DNA of 64,000 nucleotides from JABDIP01 sp965250245 (GCA_965250245.1 OZ252296.1:3720001-3784000), one strand, 5' to 3'. Shown: positions 15,122-24,195, numbered from the stretch's first letter. Program-made: numbers and translations. Notes: generated by a model from the sequence alone, not told the origin.

Positions 15122-15817
15122 ATGGCAAACGATTCAGCGCCGGCACCAGCCGCCGCGATCGCCAATGGCGAAACCCTGAGCGGCATGGTTTCGGACTTCG
15201 CGTCCGATCAGCGCGCCTTCAAGAAGGTCCATTGGGGCAAGGCCTGCATGTGGATCTTCCTCCTCAGCGACACCTTCGTGTTCGGTAGCTTCCTCGTCTC
15301 CTACATGACCGTGCGCATGACGACGGTGGTGGACTGGCCGAACGCCAGCGAGGTCTTCGGCCTGACCATGTTCGGTCAGGACGTCCCGCTGCTCCTGATC
15401 GCGATCATGACCTTCATTCTGATCAGCAGCAGCGGCACCATGGCCATGGCGGTCAATTACGGCTATCGCCGAAACCGGGCGGTCTGCGCCACCCTGATCG
15501 TTATCACCGCCATCTTCGGCGCCAGCTTCGTCGGCATGCAGGCCTACGAATGGACCAAGTTGATCGAAGACGGCGTGCGGCCTTGGGGCAACCCGTTCGG
15601 TGCCGCCCAATTCGGCTCCACCTTCTTCATGATCACCGGTTTCCACGGCTTCCACGTGTCGGTCGGCGTGATCTATCTGTTGATCGTGGCGCGCAAGGTC
15701 CTGCGCGGGGATTTCGACAAGAAGGGCAGTTATGACGGCGTCGAGATCGCCGGCCTGTACTGGCACTTCGTCGACCTCGTCTGGGTCTTCATCTTCGCGT
15801 TCTTCTATCTCTGGTAA
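15122..15817 (+). CDS. coxC: Cytochrome c oxidase subunit III, second copy
   Basis: This 231-residue membrane protein of the CyoC/CoxC family contains KACMWIFLLSDTFVFGSFL, the GMQAYEWTKLI segment, QFGSTFFMITGFHGFHV and YWHFVDLVWVFIFAFFYLW, all subunit III hallmarks. ATG 15122 follows an AACGAGGACGAGGA purine tract. It stabilises the subunit I core and helps proton supply. It lies 36 bases after the first subunit III-like gene and 10 bases before the subunit IV gene in the same operon. Confidence 0.93.
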   Translation: MANDSAPAPAAAIANGETLSGMVSDFASDQRAFKKVHWGKACMWIFLLSDTFVFGSFLVSYMTVRMTTVVDWPNASEVFGLTMFGQDVPLLLIAIMTFILISSSGTMAMAVNYGYRRNRAVCATLIVITAIFGASFVGMQAYEWTKLIEDGVRPWGNPFGAAQFGSTFFMITGFHGFHVSVGVIYLLIVARKVLRGDFDKKGSYDGVEIAGLYWHFVDLVWVFIFAFFYLW

Positions 15818-15827
15818 AGGGGCACCC

Positions 15828-16148
15828 ATGGCGACAGAAGGCCAACAACACCCGATCCGGATCTATCTGTTCATCTGGTTCTGGCTGTTCGTTCTCAGCG
15901 CATTGTCCTACATGGTGGACATCATGGAGTTCCAGGGCCTCCTGCGCTGGACGCTGATCCTTGTCTTCATGATGCTCAAGGCCGGGCTGATCGTGGCCGT
16001 CTTCATGCATATGAAGTGGGAACGGCTGGCACTCCGCTATGTCATCATCGCACCGCCCGTCGCGCTGCTCGTGCTGGTGGCGCTGATGGTGCTGGAATCC
16101 GACTACGTGTTCCTCAACAGGCTGTTCTTCCTCTCCGCACCTGCCTGA
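15828..16148 (+). CDS. Cytochrome c oxidase subunit IV-type small membrane protein
   Basis: The 106-residue protein has three predicted helices (about 11-30, 39-60 and 72-92) and the pattern WTLILVFMMLKAGLIVAVFM HMKWE, with the lysine and HMKWE typical of prokaryotic subunit IV. ATG 15828 follows AAAGGGGCACCC. It is the last gene of the oxidase operon and is followed within 25 bases by a strong terminator. Subunit IV is thought to help assembly or stability rather than catalysis. Confidence 0.9.
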   Translation: MATEGQQHPIRIYLFIWFWLFVLSALSYMVDIMEFQGLLRWTLILVFMMLKAGLIVAVFMHMKWERLALRYVIIAPPVALLVLVALMVLESDYVFLNRLFFLSAPA

Positions 16149-16171
16149 CGGACACGGACACCCAAGGAACG

Positions 16172-16205
16172 AAGGCCCCGTCGCTTCGGCGCGGGGCCTT
16201 TCTTC
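16172..16205 (+). terminator. Intrinsic terminator of the cox operon
   Basis: AAGGCCCCG and CGGGGCCTT form a nine-base perfect stem with an 11-base loop containing TCGCTTCGGCG, followed by TCTT. It lies 24 bases after the subunit IV stop codon. Confidence 0.85.
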
Positions 16206-16443
16206 CGTCTGGACGACGTGGCCAATCCCTCCCAGCCATTCGGCGGCAGGGCGCCGACATCGCTCCGTTGGTCGCGGTGCCGGTCGTCGGCCCACGACAG
16301 ACTGGCGGTCGCCGCCGATCAACGGCGACTGACCGGCGGACTGTGCAATGCAACACGGATCGCCATCGTTGCTGGCATTTTTGGGAGTGTCCGGCATCAT
16401 CGGAGGATGCGGCCGCGAACGTGTCCAACGAAGGGAGCCTGAT

Positions 16444-17223
16444 ATGAGCCGATTCAAGGCAGCGGTATTCGACTGGGCCGGCACGACGATCGATTTCGGC
16501 TCCTTCGCCCCAATGGGCGTCTTTATCGAGGCCTTCGGCCGCTTCGACATCTACGCCACCATCGACGAGGCGCGCACGCCCATGGGCATGCCAAAGCGCG
16601 ACCACATCAAGGCGATGATGGCCATGCCGTCGATCGCCGCCCAGTGGACCAAGCGCACCGGCCACGCCCCGACCGAGGCTGATATCGACGAGGTCTATGA
16701 CGTCTTCGTGCCGATGAACGAGGAGGTGGTGGCGAACTACGCGGCCCTGGTGCCCGGCGCCCGCGACGCCATCGACGCGCTGCGCGCCAGGGGCCTCAAG
16801 ATCGGTTCCACCACCGGCTATACCCGCTCGATCATGGAGCGGGTGCTGCCGCTGGCGGCACAGCAGGGCTACGAGCCCGACAACCTGGTTTGCTCCGACG
16901 ACCTGATCGAGGGCCGGCCGGGCCCGCTCGGAATGTACAAATGCTTCGTGGATCTCGGCGTCTATCCGCCGTCGGCGGTGATCAAGGTGGACGACACGGA
17001 GCCGGGAATCGCGGAGGGCGTCTCCGCCGGTTGCCTCACCGTCGGCGTGGCGCTGTCCGGCAATTATGTCGGCATGACACCGGAGCAGCTCTCATCCGCC
17101 CCGCCGGCGCGCGTCGCAGAACTGCGCGCCGCCGCGGCGGAGAAGCTCGTCGCGGCCGGCGCCGACCACGTCATCGATACGGTTGCCGACCTGCCGGCCC
17201 TGGTCGATCGGCTGGACGCCTAG
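16444..17223 (+). CDS. phnX: Phosphonoacetaldehyde hydrolase
   Basis: This 259-residue HAD-family enzyme cleaves the carbon-phosphorus bond of phosphonoacetaldehyde to acetaldehyde and phosphate. The nucleophile Asp10 lies in VFDWAGTTIDFG and Schiff-base Lys51 in GMPKRDHIKAM; these are the diagnostic residues that separate PhnX from other HAD phosphatases. A VKVDDTEPGIAEG-like block (IKVDDTEPGIAEG) supplies the late acidic motif. ATG 16444 follows GAAGGAG. The usual partner phnW, 2-aminoethylphosphonate transaminase, is not in the window, so the gene stands alone here. Confidence 0.95.
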   Translation: MSRFKAAVFDWAGTTIDFGSFAPMGVFIEAFGRFDIYATIDEARTPMGMPKRDHIKAMMAMPSIAAQWTKRTGHAPTEADIDEVYDVFVPMNEEVVANYAALVPGARDAIDALRARGLKIGSTTGYTRSIMERVLPLAAQQGYEPDNLVCSDDLIEGRPGPLGMYKCFVDLGVYPPSAVIKVDDTEPGIAEGVSAGCLTVGVALSGNYVGMTPEQLSSAPPARVAELRAAAAEKLVAAGADHVIDTVADLPALVDRLDA

Positions 17224-17254
17224 GCACCCAGCCGCAGCGGGTTCGACCCGCGAC

Positions 17255-18052
17255 CTACCAGACCACGACCTTGCGATAGAGGTGCCAGGTGGCATGCCCC
17301 AGGACGGGCATGACGACCGCCAGGCCGAAGAACAGCGGTATCGCGCCCAGCACCAGTGCGATGGCGACGATGAAGCCCCAGATCGCCATGATGATCGGGT
17401 TTGCCAGCGTCACCCGGACCGAGATGAACGCCGCCGAGACGGCCCCGACATCGCGGTCCAGCACCAGGGGGAACGAGATCGCGCTGACGCTCAGCACGAC
17501 CGCGGCAAAGACGAAGCCGGCGCCGCTGCCGATGACGATCAGGGTCCAGCCTTCGGCGGTCCCGAAGATCTGGCCGATGAAGTCGTTCACAGAGGCCGGC
17601 ACGAAATCGCCGAAGATCTGCTGGTAGATCGTGTTGGCGACCCCCAGCCAGACCAGATAGACCGCCAGCTGCACGATGCCGAGCGAGGCCACCGACATCT
17701 TCGCCGGCGACTTGCGCACATCGAAGGCATGCCAGCGCGAGATGTCCATGCCGCGCTCACGCCGCTTGCTGAGCTCGTACATGCCGCAGGCGGCCAGCGG
17801 GCCGATCAGGGTGAAGCCGGCCAGCAGGGGGAAGACCAGCGGCAGCACGTCGTACCCGGCGGCGACCCGGGCCATGAGCAGGGTCAGAATCGGATAGATG
17901 ATGCAGAGGAAAACCAGATGGGTCGGCATCGCCTCGAAATCGGCGACGCCCTTTGCCAATGCGTCCCGCAAGTCCGACACGCCGATCTTGCGTATCTCCG
18001 GCTGGACCGCCGTATAGACTCCGGACTCAGCGGCTTGGTCTTCGTTGGTCAT
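17255..18052 (-). CDS. DUF2189-family integral membrane protein
   Basis: The 265-residue protein has a short acidic cytoplasmic start, then IRKIGVSDLRDALAKGVADF, a segment typical of DUF2189 proteins, followed by about six membrane helices ending near HLYRKVVVW. ATG 18052 follows AAGAGG and is preferred over a longer frame starting at 18109. DUF2189 proteins are common in alphaproteobacteria and have no firm function; some sit beside cytochrome or terminal oxidase genes. It is convergent with phnX (31 bases between stops) and separated from hemA by 161 bases. Confidence 0.82.
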   Translation of the reverse strand: MTNEDQAAESGVYTAVQPEIRKIGVSDLRDALAKGVADFEAMPTHLVFLCIIYPILTLLMARVAAGYDVLPLVFPLLAGFTLIGPLAACGMYELSKRRERGMDISRWHAFDVRKSPAKMSVASLGIVQLAVYLVWLGVANTIYQQIFGDFVPASVNDFIGQIFGTAEGWTLIVIGSGAGFVFAAVVLSVSAISFPLVLDRDVGAVSAAFISVRVTLANPIIMAIWGFIVAIALVLGAIPLFFGLAVVMPVLGHATWHLYRKVVVW

Positions 18053-18213
18053 GCGCGCACCTCTTGACCCGCTCATCGTCTTGGCGGTCGCGAAGTGACG
18101 GAGACTCAAGGCATCTGGTCAAGCCGCCGGCCACTTCGATCGCGACCCGCAATGCGGAAAGACTATACGCATCGTGTGGGAATTTGTCGCGTTACTTGCG
18201 CGGGACTATTGCC

Positions 18214-19455
18214 TCAGGCCGCGACCTCGATCCTGAGTCGTCCCCAGACATCCTTCAGGGCGTCGACCAGCCTTGCCATCTGCAGGTCGTCATGCAGCGG
18301 CGACGGGGTCAGCCTGAGCCGCTCCGTGCCCCGCGGCACCGTCGGGTAGTTGATCGGCTGCACATAGATGTTGTGCTCCGCCAGCAGCGTGTCCGAGGCC
18401 TGCTTGCACAGCCGCGGGTCGCCCACCAGAACCGGCACGATGTGGCTCGCCGAGGCCATCACCGGCAGACCCGCCTCGCCCAGCATGCGCTTCAGCGTCG
18501 CCGCCCGCTCCTGCTGGCTCGCCCGCTCGTCCGCGCTCTGCTTCAGGTGCCGCACGCTCGCCAGGGCGCCCGCCGCCACCACCGGCGGCAGTGCGGTGGT
18601 GAAGATGAAGCCCGGCGCGAAGCTGCGCACCACGTCCACCAGCGCCGACGAGGCGGCGATGTAGCCGCCCATCACCCCGAACGCCTTGCCCAGCGTGCCC
18701 TCGATCACCGTCAGACGGTCCGCCACACCGTCCCGTTCCGACACCCCGCCGCCGTGGTCGCCGTACATGCCCACCGCATGCACCTCGTCCAGATAGGTCA
18801 TGGCGCCGTGGCTCTCGGCCACGTCGCACAGCTCGGCGATGGGCGCGATGTCGCCATCCATGGAGTACACGCTCTCGAACGCCACCAGCTTGGGGCGGTC
18901 CGGCGCATAGCGGGACATCAGACGGTCCAGGTCGGCCGGGTCGTTGTGCCGGAAGATATGCTTCTCCGCACCCGAGTTGCGGATGCCGGCGATCATCGAG
19001 GCGTGGTTCAGCGCATCGGAGAACACCACGCAGTCCGGCACCAGACGGGCGATGGTCGACAGCGCCGCCTCGTTGGAGATGTAGCCGGAGGTGAACAGCA
19101 GGGCCGCCTCCTTGCCGTGCAGCGAGGCCAGCTCGCGCTCCAGCAGGACATGCAGGTGATGGGTGCCGGAGATGTTGCGGGTGCCGCCGGCCCCGGCGCC
19201 GTAACGCTGCACCGCCTCGGTCATGGCGGCCAGCACGTCCGGGTGCTGGCCCATGCCGAGATAGTCGTTGGAGCACCACACCGTCACATCCGACGGCGCC
19301 AGGGGTGCCGCGCCCTCCGGCAGCGGCGTCAGGCCGTGATGCCGGGCCCGGGGGAACGACCCGGTATGACGCTCCAGCTCCGCGAACACACGATACCGGC
19401 CCTCGGACCGCAAGCCGTCCAGCGCCCCTCGGAACAACCCCTCGTAATCCATCAT
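18214..19455 (-). CDS. hemA: 5-aminolevulinate synthase
   Basis: The 413-residue PLP enzyme condenses glycine with succinyl-CoA to 5-aminolevulinate, the first step of haem synthesis in alphaproteobacteria. Family blocks include VWCSNDYLGMGQHP, GAGAGGTRNISGTHH, SDALNHASMI, AMTYLDEVHAVGMYG, and PLP-binding Lys257 in IEGTLGKAFG. GGTRNISG distinguishes it from AKB ligase and serine palmitoyltransferase relatives. Two adjacent ATG codons (19455 and 19452) follow GGAGAGCC; the first is used here. Haem demand from the nearby oxidase and cytochromes makes the location sensible, though no shared operon is seen. Confidence 0.96.
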   Translation of the reverse strand: MMDYEGLFRGALDGLRSEGRYRVFAELERHTGSFPRARHHGLTPLPEGAAPLAPSDVTVWCSNDYLGMGQHPDVLAAMTEAVQRYGAGAGGTRNISGTHHLHVLLERELASLHGKEAALLFTSGYISNEAALSTIARLVPDCVVFSDALNHASMIAGIRNSGAEKHIFRHNDPADLDRLMSRYAPDRPKLVAFESVYSMDGDIAPIAELCDVAESHGAMTYLDEVHAVGMYGDHGGGVSERDGVADRLTVIEGTLGKAFGVMGGYIAASSALVDVVRSFAPGFIFTTALPPVVAAGALASVRHLKQSADERASQQERAATLKRMLGEAGLPVMASASHIVPVLVGDPRLCKQASDTLLAEHNIYVQPINYPTVPRGTERLRLTPSPLHDDLQMARLVDALKDVWGRLRIEVAA

Positions 19456-19675
19456 TGGCTCTCCACGCCACCTGGGCCGCTGGTCGCGGCCTCGTCTCTT
19501 CTTTGTCTCAGGCCTGCGCCCGCCCGCAGGAATATAGTCGCCGATCGGCGCCATTCTATTCCTGCAAATGTCATCACAAGGTTGAGAGGGTCTGGCGCCC
19601 TGCAACATTGCCAAGCAATGCTGCCGCATCCGCCCTCCGCCGGCGCCCACCAAGCGATCAGGGAACATTCACACG

Positions 19676-20158
19676 ATGACCATCCGCGCCACCCTTTTCG
19701 GATTGCTGGTCAGCACCAGCGCCATCATCGCCGTCCTCGCCGATGCCGGCGCACAGACCGACAGGCCCTATCCGGGCACCCAGATCTTCGAGACCGGCAA
19801 GCCCTTCGAGACCTATGTCGACGATCTGAAGGCCGCCATCACCGCCAACCGCATGGGCATCGTGGCGCAGGCCAGCGCGACCCGTGGTGCGGCCTCGATC
19901 GGCCAGACCATCGCCGGCAACGCCGTCATCATGGTCTTCCGCCCGGACTTCGCGGTGCGCATGCTGGAGGCCAGCGTGCCGGCCGGCATCGAGGCGCCGA
20001 TCCGCCTCTACGTCACCGAGCAATCCGACGGCTCGGCCATGCTAACCTATCGCACGCCCAGTTCGGTCTTCGCCCCCTATGACGTCGACGCGCTGGACGA
20101 GATGGCGGCGGAACTGGACCTGATCTTCGAGAAGATCGTCGGCGACTCGATGGACTGA
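19676..20158 (+). CDS. Exported DUF302-domain protein
   Basis: The 160-residue protein has a signal peptide (about residues 1-26, ending DAGAQ) and a DUF302-like domain: an early FETYVDDLKAAITANRMGIV segment, a central NAVIMVFRPDFAVRMLEA, and a late APIRLYVTEQSDGSAMLTYR. DUF302 proteins are small alpha/beta proteins of unknown function, often found near thiosulfate or cytochrome genes. It is divergent from hemA with 220 bases between and convergent with the next gene. Function is not assigned. Confidence 0.75.
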   Translation: MTIRATLFGLLVSTSAIIAVLADAGAQTDRPYPGTQIFETGKPFETYVDDLKAAITANRMGIVAQASATRGAASIGQTIAGNAVIMVFRPDFAVRMLEASVPAGIEAPIRLYVTEQSDGSAMLTYRTPSSVFAPYDVDALDEMAAELDLIFEKIVGDSMD

Positions 20159-20175
20159 CCTCCAGGGCGGCCGCG

Positions 20176-21009
20176 TCAGCTGCCGCAGCCGCCACCGCCG
20201 CAACCGGCGCCGCCGCAGCCGCTGGACCCGTCCCCACCGCTGTTGCCGATGTCGGGGCCGGGGTCCGTTTGGTCTCCGCGCCAGAACAACCAAGCGGACA
20301 TCCAGCCGGTGACCGCCTGGCCGCCGTCGATTGCCGCCTTCCGGCGTTTGCGGGCGGCCCTGACCTGAAGGCGGTCGTTGACGTAGCCCAGGATCACGAG
20401 AAGAACGATGACGCCGCCGATCGTCGGCAGAATGCCGCCGATGCCGTCGGTCCCGGCGGCACAGGCGGCCAGGAGCGGCAATCCGACGATCGCAATCAGC
20501 CATCGTTTCAGGTCACGCGCGGTCGGCTTCGGGATCACCCAATGCGCGGCGCAATTGACGCGGCGGAAACGATGGGCGTTGCGAAAGCGGTCTTCCGCGG
20601 CGGGCCAGATCTCGACCGGAGGCGGTTCGCCGAACGCACGCTCATAGCTGTCCAGCGTCGCCTGGTACCAGTCGTGGAACTTCTCTCCCTCACGCCGACC
20701 GCCGCGGGTCGGCCCATGGTGAAACGGCTGCCGGAGGACACCACCGCAGAAATCCGTCCAATAGTTCTCGGTATACAGCAGGTGCAGATGCCAGGCCTGA
20801 TCGACCTCTTCGGATGGCGTGACCGGATGACCGGCCGTCATGCCCAGGTAGCAGAAGCGCCGATACTCCCCGATGACCCGCTCGGCGAACTCCCGGTCCC
20901 ATGCATTGTCCCGGGCCAGCCGCTCCGCAAAAGACAAAGATGCGTCCGAGTGGCCAAATTCGAAGTTCTTGATGTCACTCCACAAATCAAAATTGACGAT
21001 ATCCGTCAT
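20176..21009 (-). CDS. GRDP-like membrane protein with Gly/Cys-rich C-terminal tail
   Basis: The 277-residue protein has a cytoplasmic N-terminal region with EEVDQAWHLHLLYTENYW and HHGPTRGG, which resembles glycine-rich-domain-containing (GRDP/DUF1399-like) proteins. Two hydrophobic helices follow (about 170-190 and 197-217), then a C-terminal tail GCGGAGCGGGGCGS. A tail of this kind recurs in the TIGR04222 group of membrane proteins, as far as I recall. ATG 21009 is chosen because GGAGG lies at about 21014-21018; a longer TTG start is less likely. The 210 AT-rich bases upstream probably hold its promoter. Function is unknown. Confidence 0.68.
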   Translation of the reverse strand: MTDIVNFDLWSDIKNFEFGHSDASLSFAERLARDNAWDREFAERVIGEYRRFCYLGMTAGHPVTPSEEVDQAWHLHLLYTENYWTDFCGGVLRQPFHHGPTRGGRREGEKFHDWYQATLDSYERAFGEPPPVEIWPAAEDRFRNAHRFRRVNCAAHWVIPKPTARDLKRWLIAIVGLPLLAACAAGTDGIGGILPTIGGVIVLLVILGYVNDRLQVRAARKRRKAAIDGGQAVTGWMSAWLFWRGDQTDPGPDIGNSGGDGSSGCGGAGCGGGGCGS

Positions 21010-21220
21010 GGCATCCTCCAAAATTAGAAGTACGGCCCATGGCGTATGTATGAAAATATGATAGCATACGGATGCGTTACGATTATTGCTATCTTTGCGA
21101 GATTTTTATCTTAAACTCATACACAGATCAATGATCTATGCATGTTGTAATTGAGATCGATATGAATCAGTCTTGAGGCACTACTGCGAAGCCGCTGTCC
21201 CAGGCCGTGCGGAGGCCGAC

Positions 21221-22531
21221 CTATCTGCCGCCTGGACTGCTGCGTTCCACCGAAAGTCCGAAGAGGGGTCGCAGGAGCGTTCCAAGCGCCGTCCCGGCCA
21301 TGGCGGCCGCGAGCCAGAGCCAGCCATGCAGGCTGCCCGACGCGACACCGCTGAAGAAGGCGCCGATGTTGCATCCGAAGGCGAGGCGCGCGCCGTAGCC
21401 CATCAGCAGGCCGCCGATCACCGCCGCCGCCAGGGACCGCCAGGGGATGCGCCAGACCGGCGCGAACCGGCCGGCGAGGCCCGCGGCCAGCAGCGCGCCG
21501 ACGATGATGCCGAAATTCATCACCGAGACGGAGTTGGCGAAGACGCCGGCGGCCAGCGCATTGCGCTGATAGGGCCAGGTCCAGAAACTCCAGTCCGAGA
21601 ATTCCAGACCGGCCGCCTGGGCGATCTTGCCGCCCCACAGCGTGAACCCGTAGGTGACGCTCCAAGCGTGTCCGGCAACCGCCAGCGTCGCGAAGTTCAG
21701 CAAGGCGAGCGCCACCGCCGCCCAGACCAGCGGCCACGGCCCGCGAGTCAACCGCGCCAGCCCGGAGACGCCGCTGGTGGCGGTGTCGGTCGACCGGCCG
21801 TGCCGGCGGCGTTCCAACACGATCGTCAGCGCGGCAATTGCGCCCAATACGCCGAGCTGCAGGGCAAGCGCGGGCCAGAGCCCAAACTCTCGGACCAACG
21901 AGATCGCCTGTCCTTCGTTCAGGCTCGGCTGCTGCAGCCACCAGTGGAAGTGATGGGTGGCGAGGAACGACCCCGCCACGAAGGCGGCCAGGGTCACCAT
22001 CATCCGGGTGTTGCCGCCGCCGGCCGTGTAGAGCGTGCCCGAGGCGCAGCCGCCACCCAGTTGCATGCCGATGCCGAACAGGAAGGCGCCCACCAGGACC
22101 GAGATACCGACAGGCGCGAGCGCCCCGCTCACGGACCGGCCCATCAGCGTCCCATCGGCCAGCACCGGGAAGAACAGCACCGTCGCCACCGCCAGCATGA
22201 GCATCTGCGCCCGCAGGCCTGCCCCGCGACGGTCGGTGAGGAATACCCGCCACGACGATGAGAACCCGAACGCGGCATGGTAGAGCGTCAACCCGAGCGC
22301 CGCGCCGATCAGGTAGAGCAGCGCCTGGCGCTGCGAGACGGCGTCCAGCAACCACCCGCCGCCCAGCACCAGCGCCGCGGCCGCCACGGCAATGACGGCG
22401 CGGTTCGGCTGTGGGCTTGTCGGCCCGCCGACCGCGGTTTCGGTGAGTACCGCCAAACCGGCCCTCGCATCGCGTTCAAACCGGGCGCAGTGTCTCACGG
22501 CGCGGCAATCGGGCAAGCCGTGCGCACGCAT
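21221..22531 (-). CDS. YeeE/YedE-family sulfur-compound transporter
   Basis: This polytopic protein of up to 436 residues has about ten helices arranged as two related halves. Each half carries the family's small-residue cysteine motif: GMQLGGGCASGTLYTAGGGN in the first and ARLAFGCNIGAFFSG in the second. In characterised YeeE (TsuA) such cysteines guide thiosulfate through the membrane. The N-terminus before about residue 40 is poorly conserved and the true start may be downstream of 22531. No rhodanese or TusA-like partner was seen next to it. The family is sure; the substrate (thiosulfate or another sulfur compound) is inferred. Confidence 0.88.
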   Translation of the reverse strand: MRAHGLPDCRAVRHCARFERDARAGLAVLTETAVGGPTSPQPNRAVIAVAAAALVLGGGWLLDAVSQRQALLYLIGAALGLTLYHAAFGFSSSWRVFLTDRRGAGLRAQMLMLAVATVLFFPVLADGTLMGRSVSGALAPVGISVLVGAFLFGIGMQLGGGCASGTLYTAGGGNTRMMVTLAAFVAGSFLATHHFHWWLQQPSLNEGQAISLVREFGLWPALALQLGVLGAIAALTIVLERRRHGRSTDTATSGVSGLARLTRGPWPLVWAAVALALLNFATLAVAGHAWSVTYGFTLWGGKIAQAAGLEFSDWSFWTWPYQRNALAAGVFANSVSVMNFGIIVGALLAAGLAGRFAPVWRIPWRSLAAAVIGGLLMGYGARLAFGCNIGAFFSGVASGSLHGWLWLAAAMAGTALGTLLRPLFGLSVERSSPGGR

Positions 22532-22673
22532 ATGTGAGAGCGCGAAAGTCGCCGGCGGCCGGTCCCGTCACGGCCACGTCACGAAGCGTTGACTTGCCTT
22601 TGATCGGCGATTCCGAAGACTGCCCAGCGGTATTTCAGCGCGACGTGATGGCGCGCAAGCATGGGAGAGAGGC

Positions 22674-23168
22674 ATGAGTTCACGTATTCCCACCACCGGC
22701 CGCCTTTGGACGGTCCTCGCCGGAGCGGCGCTTGCCGTCGGCCTGAGCCACGGCGCCGACGCCCAGAACCGGACGGTCATCGATATCACCCAGGTCGCCT
22801 GCCAGTTCTTGGAATCCGAAAACGGCGTCGATCACGACTACACGACCATGCGCAAGGCCGATTGCGAGCGCATCAACTCGGAAAGCGGGGATCAGCGGCT
22901 GGCCGATGCCGAGGTTCTGACGCTGCCGGCCGGCGACTACACCTTCCGCGTGACCAATGTCGACGTGCCCTACGAGCTCGGCTTCTGGATCCGCGAGGAG
23001 GACTACAACTGGCGCAACCCGGTCCATCAGGCGACCAAGACCAGCGTCTCCGGCGGCGGCCTGACCACGGGCACCACCAAGGACTACAACGTGTCGCTGG
23101 AGCCGGGCGAGTACCTGTATTCCTGCCCGCTGAACACGACGCCCAACTACCGCCTGATCGTCCAGTAG
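22674..23168 (+). CDS. Exported cupredoxin-like protein, function unknown
   Basis: The 164-residue protein has a signal peptide ending HGADAQ near residue 31. The mature part contains DITQVACQFLESE, a LPAGDYTFRVTNVDVPYELGF strand pair, NPVHQATKT and a terminal EPGEYLYSCPLNTTPNYRL strand. The beta-sandwich pattern and the late Tyr-Ser-Cys-Pro resemble single-domain cupredoxins, where Cys, His and Met bind copper; no clear late methionine ligand is present, so copper binding is uncertain. ATG 22674 follows GGGAGAGAGGC. It is a single-gene unit divergent from the YeeE gene. Confidence 0.6.
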   Translation: MSSRIPTTGRLWTVLAGAALAVGLSHGADAQNRTVIDITQVACQFLESENGVDHDYTTMRKADCERINSESGDQRLADAEVLTLPAGDYTFRVTNVDVPYELGFWIREEDYNWRNPVHQATKTSVSGGGLTTGTTKDYNVSLEPGEYLYSCPLNTTPNYRLIVQ

Positions 23169-23273
23169 CCAGTACATTCCCTGCTGTCGGCGCGCGGACC
23201 GAAACGACTTGTCCGCGCCGCCGACACGGGACACAGTTCCAGTCAACCGCATGCTGGGCAGGGGCATTTCCGA

Positions 23274-24107
23274 TTGGCAGGAACTGAAGGCGGACAGGAG
23301 CGTCCGATCGAGGCATTGCCCTCGGCCCTACAAGACTTCGACCGGTTGCTGGCCCGTATCGGCGGCCGGCGGCCCGCGCTGTTCCTGGATTTCGACGGCA
23401 CGCTGACGCCGATCGTCTCCCGCCCCGATCTCGTCGCGCTCAACGACGAGGCCCGCGAGGTCATGCGCCGGCTGGCCGACCGGGTGCCCGTCGCCGTCGT
23501 CAGCGGTCGGGAGCGGGAAGAGGTCGAGGCCCTCGTCGCCATCGACAGCCTGTCCTATGCCGGCGGCCATGGCTTCGACATCCGCACCGTCGATGGGCGC
23601 ACGCACCGGCAGGCCGTCGACGGCGCCTTCGCGGATGCGCTCGACCGCGCCGAGGCCGAGCTCCGGCGACCGCTGGGGACGATCGGCGGAGCGCTGGTGG
23701 AACGCAAGAGCCGTTCTGTGGCGGCGCATTACCGCCTGGTCGACGCGCCGGACCTGCCCCGCTTCCATGAGGCGGTCGAGGCCGTACTGGCCGCCGAACC
23801 CGGCCTTAAGCCGATGCGCGGCAAGAAGGTCGTGGAGATCGAGCCCGACATCGACTGGCACAAGGGCCGCGCGGTGCATTGGCTGCTCGGGGCGCTCGCC
23901 ATCGACGGCCCGGAGCACGTGCCGGTATTCATGGGCGACGACGTGACCGACGAGCGCGCCTTCGCGACGATCGAGCCGGGCGGGATCGGAATCGTGGTCG
24001 CCGATCCCGCGGGCGAGCCGGATCGTCGGACCGGAGCCTCATTCCGGCTGGACGGACCGGAGGCGGTGGTCGAGACTCTGAACCGCCTGGACGCGGCCTG
24101 GCCCTAA
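23274..24107 (+). CDS. otsB: Trehalose-6-phosphate phosphatase
   Basis: The 277-residue HAD-family enzyme has catalytic Asp39 and Asp41 in ALFLDFDGTLTPI, then PVAVVSGRERE, AGGHGFDIR, the RGKKVVEIEP block and the metal-binding VFMGDDVTDERAF. These match OtsB, which dephosphorylates trehalose 6-phosphate in the last step of trehalose synthesis. The start is uncertain: TTG 23274 is the first good in-frame codon and there is no clear Shine-Dalgarno. The synthase partner otsA is not in the window. Confidence 0.92.
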   Translation: MAGTEGGQERPIEALPSALQDFDRLLARIGGRRPALFLDFDGTLTPIVSRPDLVALNDEAREVMRRLADRVPVAVVSGREREEVEALVAIDSLSYAGGHGFDIRTVDGRTHRQAVDGAFADALDRAEAELRRPLGTIGGALVERKSRSVAAHYRLVDAPDLPRFHEAVEAVLAAEPGLKPMRGKKVVEIEPDIDWHKGRAVHWLLGALAIDGPEHVPVFMGDDVTDERAFATIEPGGIGIVVADPAGEPDRRTGASFRLDGPEAVVETLNRLDAAWP

Positions 24108-24195
24108 CCCGCCGCAAGACGGCAACCCGATACGAACGCGCTTCGGACACCGGTGCACCGGCCCCGACGCGGCGGCACAGCAACGGAGGACCCCT

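Noticed and set aside
17953..20082. 709-codon plus-strand frame crossing hemA
   Set aside because: It is antisense to hemA for most of its length, then runs out of frame through the DUF302 gene; no domain is visible.
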